In this document: positions 10,999-22,356 of the stretch, one piece after another
Numbering within the stretch: position 1 is the first letter of the stretch
Layout of the letters: every line of letters begins with the position of its first letter
Assembly (NCBI RefSeq): GCF_902686445.1
Contig: NC_062232.1
Span: forward strand, 74,727,440-74,791,439
From: Sciurus carolinensis
Taxonomy: Eukaryota; Chordata; Mammalia; Rodentia; Sciuridae
Direction: 5' to 3'
Length of the DNA stretch: 64,000 nucleotides
Program-made: the position numbers and the translations under genes
The notes under the pieces: generated by a model
What the model was told of the DNA's origin: nothing
Seen by the model: only the letters and a program-made list of their open reading frames with translations
The model's database searches: none

Positions 10999-13900
10999 TC
11001 ATTCACTTATTAGCGATATCATTCGTCCTTTGGTTTTTTGAGATTGGCTTATCTCACTTAGCATGATATTCTCCAGTTTCCTCCATTTGCCTGCAAATGC
11101 CATAATTTTATCGTTCTTTATGGCTGAGTAATATTCCATTGTATATATATACCACATTTTCTTTATCCATTCATCAATTGAAGGACATCTAGGTTGGTTC
11201 CACAATCTGGCTATTGTGAACTGAGCAGCTATGAACATTGATGTGGCTGTATCTCTGTAATATGCTGATTTTAAGTCCTTTCGGTATAGGCCAAGGAGTG
11301 GGATAGCTGGGTCAAATGGTGTTTCCATTCCAAGTTTTCTAAGGAATCTCCACACTGCTTTCCAGAGTGGCTGCACTAATTTGCAGCCCCACCAGCAATG
11401 TAAGAGTGTACCTTTCTCCCCACATCCTCGCCAACACCTGTTGTTGCTTGTATTCTTGATAATTGCCATTCTAATTGGGGTGAGATGGAATCTTAGGGTG
11501 GTTTTGAATTGCATTTCTCTTATTACTAGAGATGTTGAACATTTTTCCATATGTTTGTTGATTGCTTGTAGATCTTCTTCTGTGAAGTGTCTATTCATTT
11601 CCTTAGCCCATTTGTCAGTTGGATTATTTGCATTCTTGGTGTAGAGTTTTTTGAGTTCTTTATAGATTCTGGAGATTAGCGCTCTATCTGAAGTATGACT
11701 GGCAAAGATTTTCTCCCACTCTGTAGGCTCTTTCTTTGCATTGCTGATAGTTTCCTTTGCTGAGAGAAAGCTTTTTAGTTTGAATCTATCCCAGTTGTTG
11801 ATTCTTGCTTTTATTTCTTGTGCTATGGGAGTCCTGTTGAGGAAGTCTAGTCCTAAGCTGACATGTTGAAGTTCTGGACCTACTTTTTCTTCTATAAGAT
11901 GAAAGGTCTCTGGTCTGATTCCGAGGTCCTTAATCCATTTTGAGTTTAATTTTGTGCATGGTGAGAGATATGGGTTTAGTTTCATTCTGTTGCATATGGA
12001 TTTCCAATTCTCCCAGCACCATTTGTTGAAGAGGCTATCTTTTCTCCATTGCATATTTCTGGCCCCTTTGTCTAGTATGAGAAAATTGTATTTATTTGGG
12101 TTTGTGTCTGTGTCCTCTATTCTGTACCATTGATCTACCTGTCTATTTTGGTACCAATACCATGCCGTTTTTGTTACTATTGCTTTGTAGTAGAGTTGAA
12201 GATCTGGTATTGCGATACCCCCTGCTTCACTCTTTCTGCCAAGGATTGCTTTAGCTATTCTGGGGTTTTTATGCTTCCAGATGAATTTCATAATTGCTTG
12301 CTCTATTTCTGTAAGGTACATCATTGGGATTTTAATTGTAATTGCATTGAACCTGTATAGCACTTTTGGTAGTATAGCCATTTTGACAATATTAATTCTG
12401 CCTATCCAAGAACATGGGAGATCTTTCCAGCTTCTAAGGTTTTCTTGAATTTCTTTCTTTAGTGTTCTGTAGTTCTCATTGTAGAGGTCTTTCACCTCTT
12501 TTGTGAGATTGATTCCCAAGTATTTTATTTTTTTCAAAGCTATTGTGAATGGGGTAGTTTCCTGATTTCTCTTTTTGAAGATTCATCGCTTATGTATAAA
12601 AATGCATTAGATTTATGTGCATTGATCTTATATCCCACTACTTTACTGAATTCACTTATGAGTTCTAAAAGTTTTCTGGTGGAATTTCCTGGTTCCTCGA
12701 ACTATAGAATCGTATCATCAACAAATAGGGATAGTTTGAGTTCTTCTTTTCCTATTCGTATCCCTTTAATTCTTTGGTCTGTCTAATTGCTCTGGCTGGA
12801 GTTTCAAGTACAATATTGAATAGAAGTGGTGAAAGAGGGCATCCCTGCCCTGTTCCAGTTTTTAGGGGGAATGCTTTCAGTTTTTCACCATTTAGAATGA
12901 TAATAGCCATGGGTTTAGCATAGATGGCCTTTACAATGTCAAGGAATGTTCCCACTATCCCTATTTTTTCTAGTGTTTTGAGCATGAAGTGGTGTTGTAT
13001 TTTATCAAATACTTTTACTGCATCTATTGAAATAATCATGTGATTCTTGCCTTTAAGTCTGTTGATATGGTGAATTACATTTATTAATTTCCTGATGTTG
13101 AACCAACCTTGCACCCATGGGATGAAACCCACTTGATCATGGTGCACTATCTTTTTCATATGTTTTTGTATGCGATTTGCTAAAATTTTGTCAGAATTTT
13201 TGCGTTCATGTTCATTAAGGATATTGGTCTGAAATTTTCTTTCCTCGATGTGTCTCTGTCTGGTTTAGGTATCAGGGTAATATTGGCTTCATAGAATGAG
13301 TTTGGGAGAGTTCCCTCCTCTTCTATTTTATGGAATACTTTGAGAAGTATTGGGATGAGCTCTTCTTTAAAGGGTTTGTAGAACTCGGCTGAGAACCCTT
13401 CTGGTCAGGGACTTTTCTTTGTTGGTAGGCTTTTGATGACTTCTTCTATTTCATTACTTGAAATTGGTCTATTTAAATTGTGTATGTCCTCCCCGTTCAG
13501 TTTAGGCAATTCATATGTCTCTAGAAACCTGTTGATGTCTTCGAAATTTTCTATTTTGTTGGAGTATAGATTTTCAAAATAGCTTCTAATTATGTTTTGT
13601 ATTTCAATCGTGTCTGTTGTGATATTTCCTTGTTCATTCTGAATTTTAGTGATTTGGTTTTTCTCTCATCTTCTCCTTGTTAGTATAGCTAAAGGTTTAT
13701 CAATTTTGTTTATTTTTTCGAAGAACCAACTATTTATTTTGTCAATTTTTTGTATTTTTTTTTTTTGTTTCAATTTCGTTGATTTCAGCTCTGAGTTTAA
13801 CTATTTCCTGTCTTCTACTACTTTTGGTGTTGGTCTGTTCTTCTTTTTCTAGGGCTTTGTGCTGTAGTGTTAGGTAGTTTATTTGTTGAGTTTTACTTCT

Positions 13901-14824
13901 TTTGTTGAATGCGCTCCATGAAATAAATTTTCCTCTAAATACTGCTTTCATAGTGTCCCAGAGATTTTGACATGATGTTTCTTTGTTCTCATTTACCTCT
14001 AAGAATTTTTAAATTTCCTTCCTAATATCTTCTGTTATCCATTCATCATATAATAGCATATTGTTTAATCTCCAGGTGTTGCAGTAGGTTCTGTTTTTAC
14101 TCTTTCATTTATTTCTAACTTCAATCCATTATGATCTGATAGAATACAAGGTAGTGTCTCTATCTTCTTCTATTTGCTAACATTAGCTTTGTGGCATAAT
14201 ATATGGTCTTTTTTAGAGAAGGATCCATGTGCTGTTGAGAAGAAAGTGTATTCGCTCTTGGTTGGATGGTATATTCTATAAATGTCTGTTAAGTGTAAAT
14301 TATTGATTGTGTTATTGAGATCTATGTTTTCTTTGTTCAATTTTTGTTTGGAAGATCTGTCCAGTGGTGTGAGAAGCGTGTTGAAATCACCTAGTGTTAT
14401 TGTATTATGGTCTATTTGGTTTCTGATATTGAGAAGGATTTGTTTGACATACATGGATGAATCACTGTTTGGGGCATAGATATTTATGATTGTTATGTCT
14501 CACTGATTTATGGTTCCCTTAAGCAGTATGAAATGTCCTTCTTTATCCCTTCTGACTAACTTTGTCTTGAAATCCACATTATCTGAAATGAGGATGGATA
14601 CCCCAGCTTTTTTGCTGAGTCCATGTTCATGGTATGTTTTTTCCCATCCTTTCACCTTTAGTCTATGGGTATCTCTTTCTATGAGTCTCTTGCAGGCAAC
14701 ATATTGTTAGATCTTTCTTTTTTATCCAATCTGCCAGTCTATGTCTTTTGATTGATGAGTTCAGGCCATTAACATTCAGGGTTATTATTGAGATATGATT
14801 TGTATTCCCGGTCATTTGACTCAT
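10999..14824 (-). pseudogene. L1 ORF2 (endonuclease/reverse transcriptase), decayed
   Basis: ORF2 encodes the endonuclease and reverse transcriptase that copy L1 RNA at the target site. The start ATG at 14824-14822 leads into LNVNGLN and ICCLQETH, the endonuclease N-terminus, but codon 54 is a stop (14665-14663). A fragment at 14170-14454 covers more endonuclease, including the GDFN segment. RT motifs lie in 12752-13159: [19 protein letters not shown] (usually D-A-E-K-A-F-D), and [15 protein letters not shown] (usually TGTRQG). The catalytic FVDD follows near 12725 with a stop three codons later. The C-terminal 512 codons (10999-12537) are open and keep a Cys-rich segment, [14 protein letters not shown]. 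Total length, about 1275 codons, is normal for the family, so the damage is stops and frameshifts, not deletion. Confidence 0.93.
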
Positions 14825-14850
14825 TTTATTTATTTATTTATTTATTTTTG
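14825..14850 (-). repeat. (AAAT)n in the L1 inter-ORF gap
   Basis: On the minus strand AAATAAATAAAT precedes the ORF2 start and fills much of the gap of about 60 bp between ORF1 and ORF2. Confidence 0.85.
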
Positions 14851-14884
14851 ACATGAATTGGTTCCTCTTTATTGGAGAGTTCCT

Positions 14885-15897
14885 TTAGGATAGCTCCTCC
14901 CTTTGCTCATTTGCTTCTTTGTTTTTCATCTCTTCCTCATGGAATATTTTTCTGAAAATGTTCTGTAATGCTGGCTTTCTTTTTGTAAATTCGTTTAGCT
15001 TTTGTTTATCATGGAAGGATTTTATTTCATCGTCAAATCTGAAGGTAAGTTTTGCTGGGTATAAGATTCTTGGTTGGCATCCATTTTCATTCAGGGCTTG
15101 AAAAAAGTTGTTCCAGGCCCTTCTAGCTTTTAAGGTCTGGATTGAAAAATTTGCTGATATCCATATTGGTTTCCCCCTGAATGTAATTTGGTTCTTTTCT
15201 CTCACAGTCTTTAAAATTCTGTCTTTATTTTGTATGTTAGGTATTTTCATTATAATGTGCCTTGGTGTGGGTCTGTTGTAATTTTGTGTATTTGGAGACC
15301 TATAAGCCTCTTGAACTTGATTTTCCATTTCATTCTTCAGATTTGGGAAATTTTCTATTATTTCATTGAATTGATTGTTCAGTCCTTTTGTTTGTTTCTC
15401 TAAGCCTTCCTCAATCCCAATAATTCTCAGATTTGGCCTTTTCATGATATCCCATAGTTCTTGGAGATTCTGTTCATGATTTCTTACCATCTTCTCTGTT
15501 TGTTCAACTTTGTTTTCAAGGTTAAATATTTTGTCTTCAAATGCTGAGGTTCTGTCTTCTAGGTGTTCTATCCTATTGGTTGTGCTTTCTATGGAGTTCT
15601 TAATTTGGTTAATTGTTTCCTTCATTTCAAGGATTTCTTTTTGTTTTTTTTTTTCAATATCTCTAAGTCTTTATTGAAATGATCTTTTGCTTCCTGTATT
15701 TGCTCTTTTAACTGTCGATTGGTGTGATCATTCAATGCCTGCATTTGCTCTTTCATTTCATCGTTTGCTTCCCTTATGATGTTAATTATGTACATTGTGA
15801 ACTCCCTTTCTGACATTTCTTCTGCCATGCTGTCGTTGGATTTTATTGATGTAACATCTGGATTTGTTTGGGGCATTTTCTTCCCTTGTTTTCTCAT
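14885..15897 (-). pseudogene. L1 ORF1 (RNA-binding chaperone), one visible frameshift
   Basis: ORF1p coats L1 RNA as a trimer. The first 91 codons run from the ATG at 15897 and start MRKQGKKMPQTNPD. They then shift frame in an A-rich codon run (K-K-K-N-K-K-K; T runs at 15640-15657 on the plus strand). The next 246 codons (15625-14885) are open to the stop. Domains in order: variable N-terminus; coiled coil with heptad-like NRIEHLEDRTSAFEDKI and LENKVEQTEK; RRM-like region from RPNLRIIGIEEG; and C-terminal domain with ILKTVREKNQITFRGKPI and RRAWNNFFQALNENG. The combined length, about 337 codons, is the usual one. Apart from the shift no stop interrupts it, so this ORF looks much better preserved than ORF2. 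Confidence 0.93.
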
Positions 15898-16370
15898 ATT
15901 GTTCCGGTGTCAGTGGACTGCTGAGATGTTGCAGATTTCCTCTCTTGACTTATAATTTCCTGAAGATTTCTAGTAAATCCCTTCTTAGCCTTCAGTAGCC
16001 TGAAGTCTTGGAGGAAGTTGATAATGCGGTGCTCCACAAAGAAGCTGCCTCTCTAGGGTTGGTGGCCTTCAGGTGGGGTATATTCCCTGCTAGTGGGCAG
16101 TGGTGCCTCCACTTGTTGACCAATGGTCATCCAAAGGGGAACTAGGCTGCGGACTGAGCAAGGCCTGTTTGTGCCTGTGTCTCTGGTTTTACTGTCCTTG
16201 TGGGAAAACCTCACCCAGCAGGGAAGACTCACTCGGTGGGGAGGTCCCACTGGTCAGTTCCCTTCCTGGAGGTTCCCCTCAATCCACAACTATAGCCTGG
16301 GCAGGGCAGCCTTCCCAGGCAACGTTCCCAGGGGTCTGGACCTACCTCCTGGGCCTGGGAACCTTGCCTT

Positions 16371-17084
16371 TTGCAGACGAGTCTCCTTAGGCTGCTCCTC
16401 CTCAGAGAAGCTGCCCACAGTCCTGGAACCTTCGCTCCGCCCCTCAGCTTGTCTCTGTGCAGCTCTTCCACCAAGAAGTTGCCTAGGTCCCTGGACCATG
16501 CTTTGCACCTAATTGCCTGGCTATGCGGCCCCTCCTCTGAGCAGCCACTTGGAACCTTGTACAGATGCTCCGAGCCCCAGCAACCCGCTGCACGCCTCTT
16601 CCTCCAGGCAGCCACCCGGTGTTCTGTGTGGTCGCTTGGAGACCAAGCAACTCACTGTGCTCCTCCTCCTCCTCAGGGCAGCCCCCCACCCCATTGTTCA
16701 GGAGGTTGCTCTGAGTCTAAACAGCTCACCGCCCAGCTCTTCCTCTGGGCAGCCGCCGGAGCCCCGGCGGGTTGCTCCGAAACCAAGCGTTGTGCTGACC
16801 GGCCTCCAATACAAAGCTCCCAGTTGTCCGTGTTCACTGCTCCAGCAGGGGGAGGAGTATCTTGCCACCTGGGCTGGGCAGTCTTCCTCTGCAATGTTCC
16901 CAGGGGTCTGGATCTACCTCGTGGGCCTGGGAGCCTCACCCTTCGCAGACGAGTCTCCTTAGGCTGCCCCTCCTCAGAGAAGCTGCCCGCAGTCCTGGAA
17001 CCTTCGCTCCGCCCCTCAACTTGTCTCTGTGCAGCTCTTCCACCAAGAAGCTTCCTAGGTCCCCGGACTCTGCTCTGCACCTAA
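16371..17084 (+). other. 237-codon open frame antisense to the L1 5' UTR (doubtful)
   Basis: This frame begins MQTSLLRLLLLREAAHSPG. The duplicated blocks reappear in it in two different frames (CSSSTKKLPRS early, CAALPPRSFLG late), because the 572-bp offset is not a multiple of three. It lies on the PCDH11X strand and opposite to L1. Primate L1s have an antisense ORF0 and an antisense promoter in the same place, but I cannot show homology. Long frames are expected by chance in GC-rich DNA, and overlapping frames of 129 and 149 codons exist here too. I do not call it a gene. Confidence 0.2.
16533..16805. repeat. Four 68-71-bp subrepeats in the L1 5' UTR
   Basis: Subunits begin near 16533, 16601, 16671 and 16742. 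Each opens with CCTC plus a GCAGCC core and carries a GTTGCTC/CCGAG-type middle. A single copy is at 17102-17165. The match is imperfect (by eye roughly two thirds to three quarters). Confidence 0.65.
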
Positions 17085-17421
17085 TCGCCTGCCTATGCAG
17101 CTACTCCTCTGGGCAGCTGCCGAAGCCCGGTGGGTTTCTCTGAATCCAAGCGCTGTGCTGAGGGCCTCCTCTGCAAAGCTCCCAGTTGTCCGTGTTCACT
17201 GCTCCAGCAGGGGGAGAGGTGTCTCGCCGGGCAACTCTACTTCACAAAGTTCCCTGCATTCTGGGACTACCGCCCCATCCGGACCCCTCCACTAAGGGAG
17301 AGACTCACCCGGTGGCTTTGAGTTGGTCCCAAGTCTCTCAATATCTCCTCTTTTGAATCCTCAGTCCTGGAGCAACATGAAATGCAGCCACCCTCTAGTC
17401 CACCATCTTGAAACCTCCCTC

Positions 17422-20400
17422 ATTTTTATATTCTGAAAATAGTTTAAAACAACTCAATTATTTGCCTTGTTCCTTAGGTCTTTCATAGTATTAAAGATTT
17501 AGATCAAACATGGTTGCTTGTAAATTATTTTCAAGAAGTAAAAGTGAAACATTTAGTGGCAATGTTGCTACCTTCAGCCTTTCTGTCTTTGAATCTTCTA
17601 GAGGAAGATATTTTGATATAACTGTCTTTCATCAATTTTGGAAGATCAATCCAAAAATATATCTACCACCTTTAGAGATAATATGTAGCATTGGCAAGAC
17701 GTTTGTATATTTTATTCACTTTGGAAAGGTGTCAGATTCTATTGCAGAACAATTAAGGCAGTAAAATATTGGTGGATACTTTATAGAAATTACTCACTTC
17801 ATATGAGAAAACCCAATCTAATAACTGTTTGAACATACAATCCTAAGTTCCAAGGGCTAGTATAATTGGCTGACCTAGGTATTCCTTATGCTGTCTTTCC
17901 CTTAAAGTTTACATCTGGACAGTCAGAGAGTCTATCATGGTACCAGTGTATAGATAAGTTTCCATTGCAGCGTTATATTTAAATATGGTCACATGGATGG
18001 GTATAATGTGAGTATCTGTAAAACCTCCCATGATATGAATATCATGAGTAAATATTGGGATTGATTCTCCAGTTCACATCATTGGATGTATTAAAGGTGA
18101 ATTTGGGAAATGGGCCCTACAAATTTCCCATATATTTTACTTACCTTAGAGCTCAATAGTGCTAGCATGGAAATATTGTGGTTGGAGATTTAAGATGTCC
18201 TTATTGTAAAATCTGGTGCATTCTATTGCTCCATGTGTCACTCAGCAGCAGTAAAACTCTAAATATCATAATTTTTAGATAATATTTTTTGAAATTAAGT
18301 AGGTTTACATAGGAATCTATTTCCCCCTTTTTATTTTTTTAATTGTAAAACAATTTTTCTATAAACTGGAGCATTATTAACCTTAAATTGTACACATGGC
18401 CTCACAGTTTACAAATATTTAAACCATAAGAAGTAACTTAATAAATATTTGTATTTGGCCAGGAAGATTAATAAAAGTTATCTATTATTAAAGTCAAAGT
18501 TGTTAAGTGGAAAGGGGATTACAATAATAGAAGGCCCAGTTTCCACCAAATATAGGATTTGATTTTGTCTCTAATAGCGGGCTGAGTTACAAAGCTATAA
18601 AATGCAGTCAGTACAGACATTGAAAATTTGCTTATGACACGATTGTTCTATAGGTAATGACCTTATTATTCTAAATTAACTTAAGCTATTATGTTAAAAT
18701 TGGTAGTATATCTGTCAGGATAGCAATTTAATAATTTATTTTAAAATCTTAGAATTTATGTCATTGATCCAACAATTATATTTTAAGGGATCCATGAAAA
18801 ATTAATCCTTATGTAAAAAGATATAGTTGTATGAATATCTTTAATAATCTTGTTTTTAAAGTAGTAAAAATAATCCAAATGACCAGCATAGGGTTTTGTA
18901 TAAATGAAGTATATGACAAAAATCTGGTCTTAAAAGTAATGTAAAAGAATATTAATTATGTGAAATCAAAACAATGTTATAAGCTTTAAAATTAATAATA
19001 TAATTCCGTATGTACAAAATGTGTATATCTCTGAGCTTATGTAAAGAAAGCAGTTCAGAAGATTTAGTAAATGTTAATAACAGTTGTTAGAACCTCAAAA
19101 CAAATTAGTTTTATATATACTTAATTTTTCATAAGTGGATCTCTTGACAAAATCTAGGGAAGTTACCTTAATCTTGAAGCAATGTTTAGCCTTTTTATCT
19201 GAATATTATTTTATAAAACCTCCATATATAATTATTTGGATTAACATAAATTAAGTAGCATAATCTAATATCACATCTGAAACATGAAACAGACAAGGCA
19301 AGAGCTTCCATTCCCTCTTTGGGGAAGGTGTCAAAATACTTCTATATCCCATATTGTTAGCCTTTAAATAAGCCAATATCTCCTGAGTGTCCTCTCAAAA
19401 TATAGTTGTTTATTTCTAAGTGTAGAGAGTAATATAAAAAGTGTATAATTTATAATGCTTTAATTTTAAAATATTAAAATATAATTAATTTATGAATTAA
19501 TTTGTTATTATCATATAAGTTTGTAACAGATCATTATTGAAAAATTTTTAGTTTGGGGAGAATCAACTTAATAAAATGTTTCTTTAAATCTCATATTTTA
19601 AAGACATCTTTATTTGGAAAACAAGGATATGGTTAACATAATAAGTCATTATTAATTATCATGGTTAATTAAAATAAAGTCATTGATGTTTTTATATTAA
19701 TCAAATTTGGCTTTTAAAGAGAAATTTGAAATTTAGGATGCAAGGTGTATTTTAAAATAACAGCTATTTTTTAACCAAATTGTATAAGCCATAATGTTTT
19801 TGAAATTAACTTTTTTTTACAATAGAAATTCAACAGGCATAAGAAATTATTTTATTGGAATGAGAAATTAATGTTTTAAGTATTTTCTTTTTCTTCTATC
19901 CTTTAGTTAGAAAGTCCAATTAATAGGGGTTTGTGAAAAGATCTATAGTTGTAAATAATTTTTATGATAGAAATTTAGTAGAATTTAAAGAATAAAAATC
20001 TTTTAATAACCTTAGCTGATTGTGTTAATTACACATAGCAAATTTAATTATATATATAGCCAATTATATATAGCTGATTTACTTACATGTAAATCTTTTG
20101 AAAATTATTTTGTACAAATTTTGTTTTAATTTATTCAACATGTTATAGTCTTCTATTTCATCAGGTGAAAAACATTTTTTTACATTTCATGCCTGATAGT
20201 ATAAGTGGTAGTATTTTAGTTCTCAATGAGAACATAAAGAATAAAGGAATTTTAGAACTTCTTTATATTAACCAAACTACAAATATATTTAGTGTTTAAA
20301 TATATTTTAGTTAAGAGTATCTGATGTTTTCATATTTCGTAGACTATGTTCCAATCAACCAGTTTTTAGCATCGTATCCTTGTAAATCAATTATGTATCT

Positions 20401-21100
20401 CCTGTAATAAAAGCTTAGATAATTAGTTTCATTTACCTCAAATTAAATTTATTTATTCTTAATTTCAAAAGTCAAGATTTCAAACAAAAGTAGATAATAA
20501 TATTAATAATTTCTTTCCTGCTTAAAAGAAAAAAATATTAGAAACAAGGAATATAAATCTTAAATATTATAGAATTTAGCAATTTTTTTTATTTATTTGA
20601 CCACCTGGAAAAATGTGAATTAATTAAGAAGTCTTTTTACCTCAAAAAATGTGAGTTAATAAGTATAAAGAAGCCTTTTTTTATTTTAGTTGTTTACCCA
20701 ATATAAATTAAATCCTATTAATTCACAATAATTAAAGTTATATGGATCCATATTTATTTTAATTTTAAAATGTGAGCATGCTCATAGAACTGCAAGTAAA
20801 TTTTGAAATCATGTAAATACAGTCGTTGTGTGCACGCATTTATAGATCAGTCAAAAAAAATTTTTATGATTTATTGTACAGGAAGCTATATAGCAATGAA
20901 CAAACATGCATTAAACATTGACTTAATTGGTTTAAGAATTTAAGACATAAAAAGAAAAACATCAATACAATTTGGGTTCTTGACTTTTGTCCTGATGATT
21001 GTTATTCATCTTCAAAATCATCCCTTAAAAGCAAAACATTATTCCATTAAAAAGCACAATCAGAACATCTTTTATCAACTTCAGGAAAAAATAAATCTTT
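17422..21100. other. Very AT-rich stretch, nothing recognised
   Basis: Particularly from 18240 to 21100 the sequence is dominated by A and T and has no open frame of note on either strand. I looked for a second retroviral LTR and for pol motifs because a retroviral remnant adjoins it, and found neither. It includes the imperfect tandem repeat at 20602-20685. Confidence 0.45.
20602..20685. repeat. Imperfect tandem duplication of about 42 bp
   Basis: ACCTGGAAAAATGTGAATTA ... GAAGTCTTTTT is followed at once by ACCTCAAAAAATGTGAGTTA ... GAAGCCTTTTT. The copies differ by several substitutions and small indels. Confidence 0.7.
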
Positions 21101-21265
21101 TTTTTTTTCTCTTTGGTCTAAGAGTGGCCTCCTAATGAGCCTGAAGGCTCTTCCATTTACATTTCAATGTAAGCCTTCACTGAGACCTTAAGGAACTAAA
21201 AGAAAGATTATTGGTTCCAGGAAAAACTTGATGCTGTGGTTGCTTAGTTATGCCTATCTGGGTGT

Positions 21266-22356
21266 GGCATTCCTTAGCCCAATGGTGTCCAGAGAAGGCA
21301 AATCCCTGGAACATTCTTTGACTTTTGTGGCTGTTTACAGTCTCTAGCTATATGCCCATTTTTGCCACAACTAAAACATTGTTTCTTAGAATTTGTCTCC
21401 TTTAAAGCAGGCTATATGATTTGTTTTACAGAGGCAGCCATTGCTACAATGTCTGAAAGTTTTTCCTCTGGCCATTGCCGAATTTGGCAGGGGTATAGAG
21501 TTTTCTCTCTCTGGTCAAGTAATTCTCTCCATGCTCTTTGTTCATATGCACTTGATTGAGCATAAGTTTGCAAATCATAAGTCAATTGTCCTAAATCAGT
21601 AAATTATCCTGAGCCAATAAGCATATCCAAAGTAATCTGAACTCAATTCAATCTATTAATTTTTGTCTGTTCTGAACAATGCTCTATCCAACTGGATTTC
21701 CATGTTAAATGCTTGCCTTTGGAAAGGTGGGAACTAGCTAGCAGAAGCCAATCATTAGGTAGTAGGGCCTCATTACGTATTGATTGTAAGAGTCTTACTA
21801 CCAATGGCATGTTTGCTCCATACATAGAACATGCAAATTTTAATTTCCTTAATATTGTAAAAGGAATAGACACATGACTTCTTTTTGGTCCCTCAGAACT
21901 TTGAGAATCATTTTGCTCAAAAATAGGGTATAACTCAAATTTTGTTAATTCCTTCTCTGCTATATTAACAGAGGTAGGAATTCTTGGCTTTGTAACTTTG
22001 TTCTTCCCTAGAAGCAAGATAGGGCATAACAGGACCTTTCAAATGTTAATTACAGAGGTTCCATGCTAACTTTTCCTCCTCTACATCTGAATGTCTTCCA
22101 GTTCTCTGAATAGGAATTTGCCCCCACCCTTCATTATCGCTTTGTACATGGGGAACTACTTAAGGTAAACTACTAAAAACTTTTTAAATATGTTCCCAGA
22201 AGACAAAGAGGTCCTGGAGGATGTATATTTCTGACTCTTAGATTTAAAGTTCTTAATAGCATTTCTAAGTCGAATGATTAAATCTCTCAAAGTCCATAAA
22301 TCAACATCTAGGTCCGAATAAAAGCAAGCTTCTACTAAATTCCCATAGCCTGCCAT
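21266..22356 (-). pseudogene. ERV gag remnant (matrix, capsid, nucleocapsid)
   Basis: Gag is the retroviral structural polyprotein. A 66-codon frame (22356-22156) beginning MAGYGNLVEACF lies where matrix is expected. A second frame of 124 codons (22017-21643) holds the capsid N-terminal region: IPFTILRKLKFACSMYG, PNDWLLLASSHLSKG and LTWKSSWIEHC, the class II capsid pattern. A stop follows LDMLIGSG. The next readable part is LGQLTYDLQTYAQSSA. I cannot find the major homology region, so part of capsid seems deleted. One intact CX2CX4HX4C zinc knuckle is at 21378-21337 (C-F-S-C, then G-H-I-A-R-D-C). A second keeps only its half G-H-H-W-A-K-E-C (near 21290-21266). Several stops and frame changes make it nonfunctional. 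Confidence 0.75.

Larger units (their letters stand above)
10733..17421 (-). mobile_element. Near-full-length L1 retrotransposon, antisense
   Basis: Read on the minus strand, a 5' end GGGAGGTTTCAAGATGGTGG (near 17420) leads into a GC-rich 5' UTR, ORF1, ORF2, a short 3' UTR with a G-rich tract, and a poly(A) seen as a T run at 10733-10752. At about 6.7 kb it is essentially complete. It lies antisense to PCDH11X. Both ORFs are broken, so it cannot move by itself. I see no convincing target-site duplication; only a short A-rich match is present. Its 3' UTR is shared with the copies at 26.2, 50.2 and 55.6 kb. Confidence 0.95.
15898..17421 (-). promoter_or_regulatory. L1 5' UTR / internal promoter region with nested repeats
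   Basis: About 1.5 kb of GC- and CpG-rich DNA in an AT-rich window. L1 5' UTRs carry the element's own promoter. Two blocks of about 200 bp or more (near 16310-16540 and 16885-17110, offset about 572 bp) share GACGAGTCTCCTTAGGCTGC and AGTCCTGGAACCTTCGCTCC. A second pair (16741-16850 and 17103-17210, offset about 362 bp) shares CAAAGCTCCCAGTTGTCCGT. The 210-bp difference is explained by extra 68-71-bp subunits in the first block. Activity today is unknown. Confidence 0.8.

Noticed and set aside
16053..17321. Many overlapping open frames on both strands
   Set aside because: All are products of the GC-rich, repeated L1 5' UTR; their frames change between repeat copies.
10733..17421. Intact, mobile L1
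   Set aside because: ORF1 has a frameshift and ORF2 has several stops, including codon 54 and one after FVDD.
17421..17440. Target-site duplication of the full-length L1
   Set aside because: Only an A-rich match of six or seven bases to the other flank; not distinguishable from chance.
17422..21100. 3' LTR or pol of the retroviral remnant
   Set aside because: I searched by eye for the LTR edges, the LTR polyadenylation region and reverse-transcriptase motifs on the minus strand and found none.
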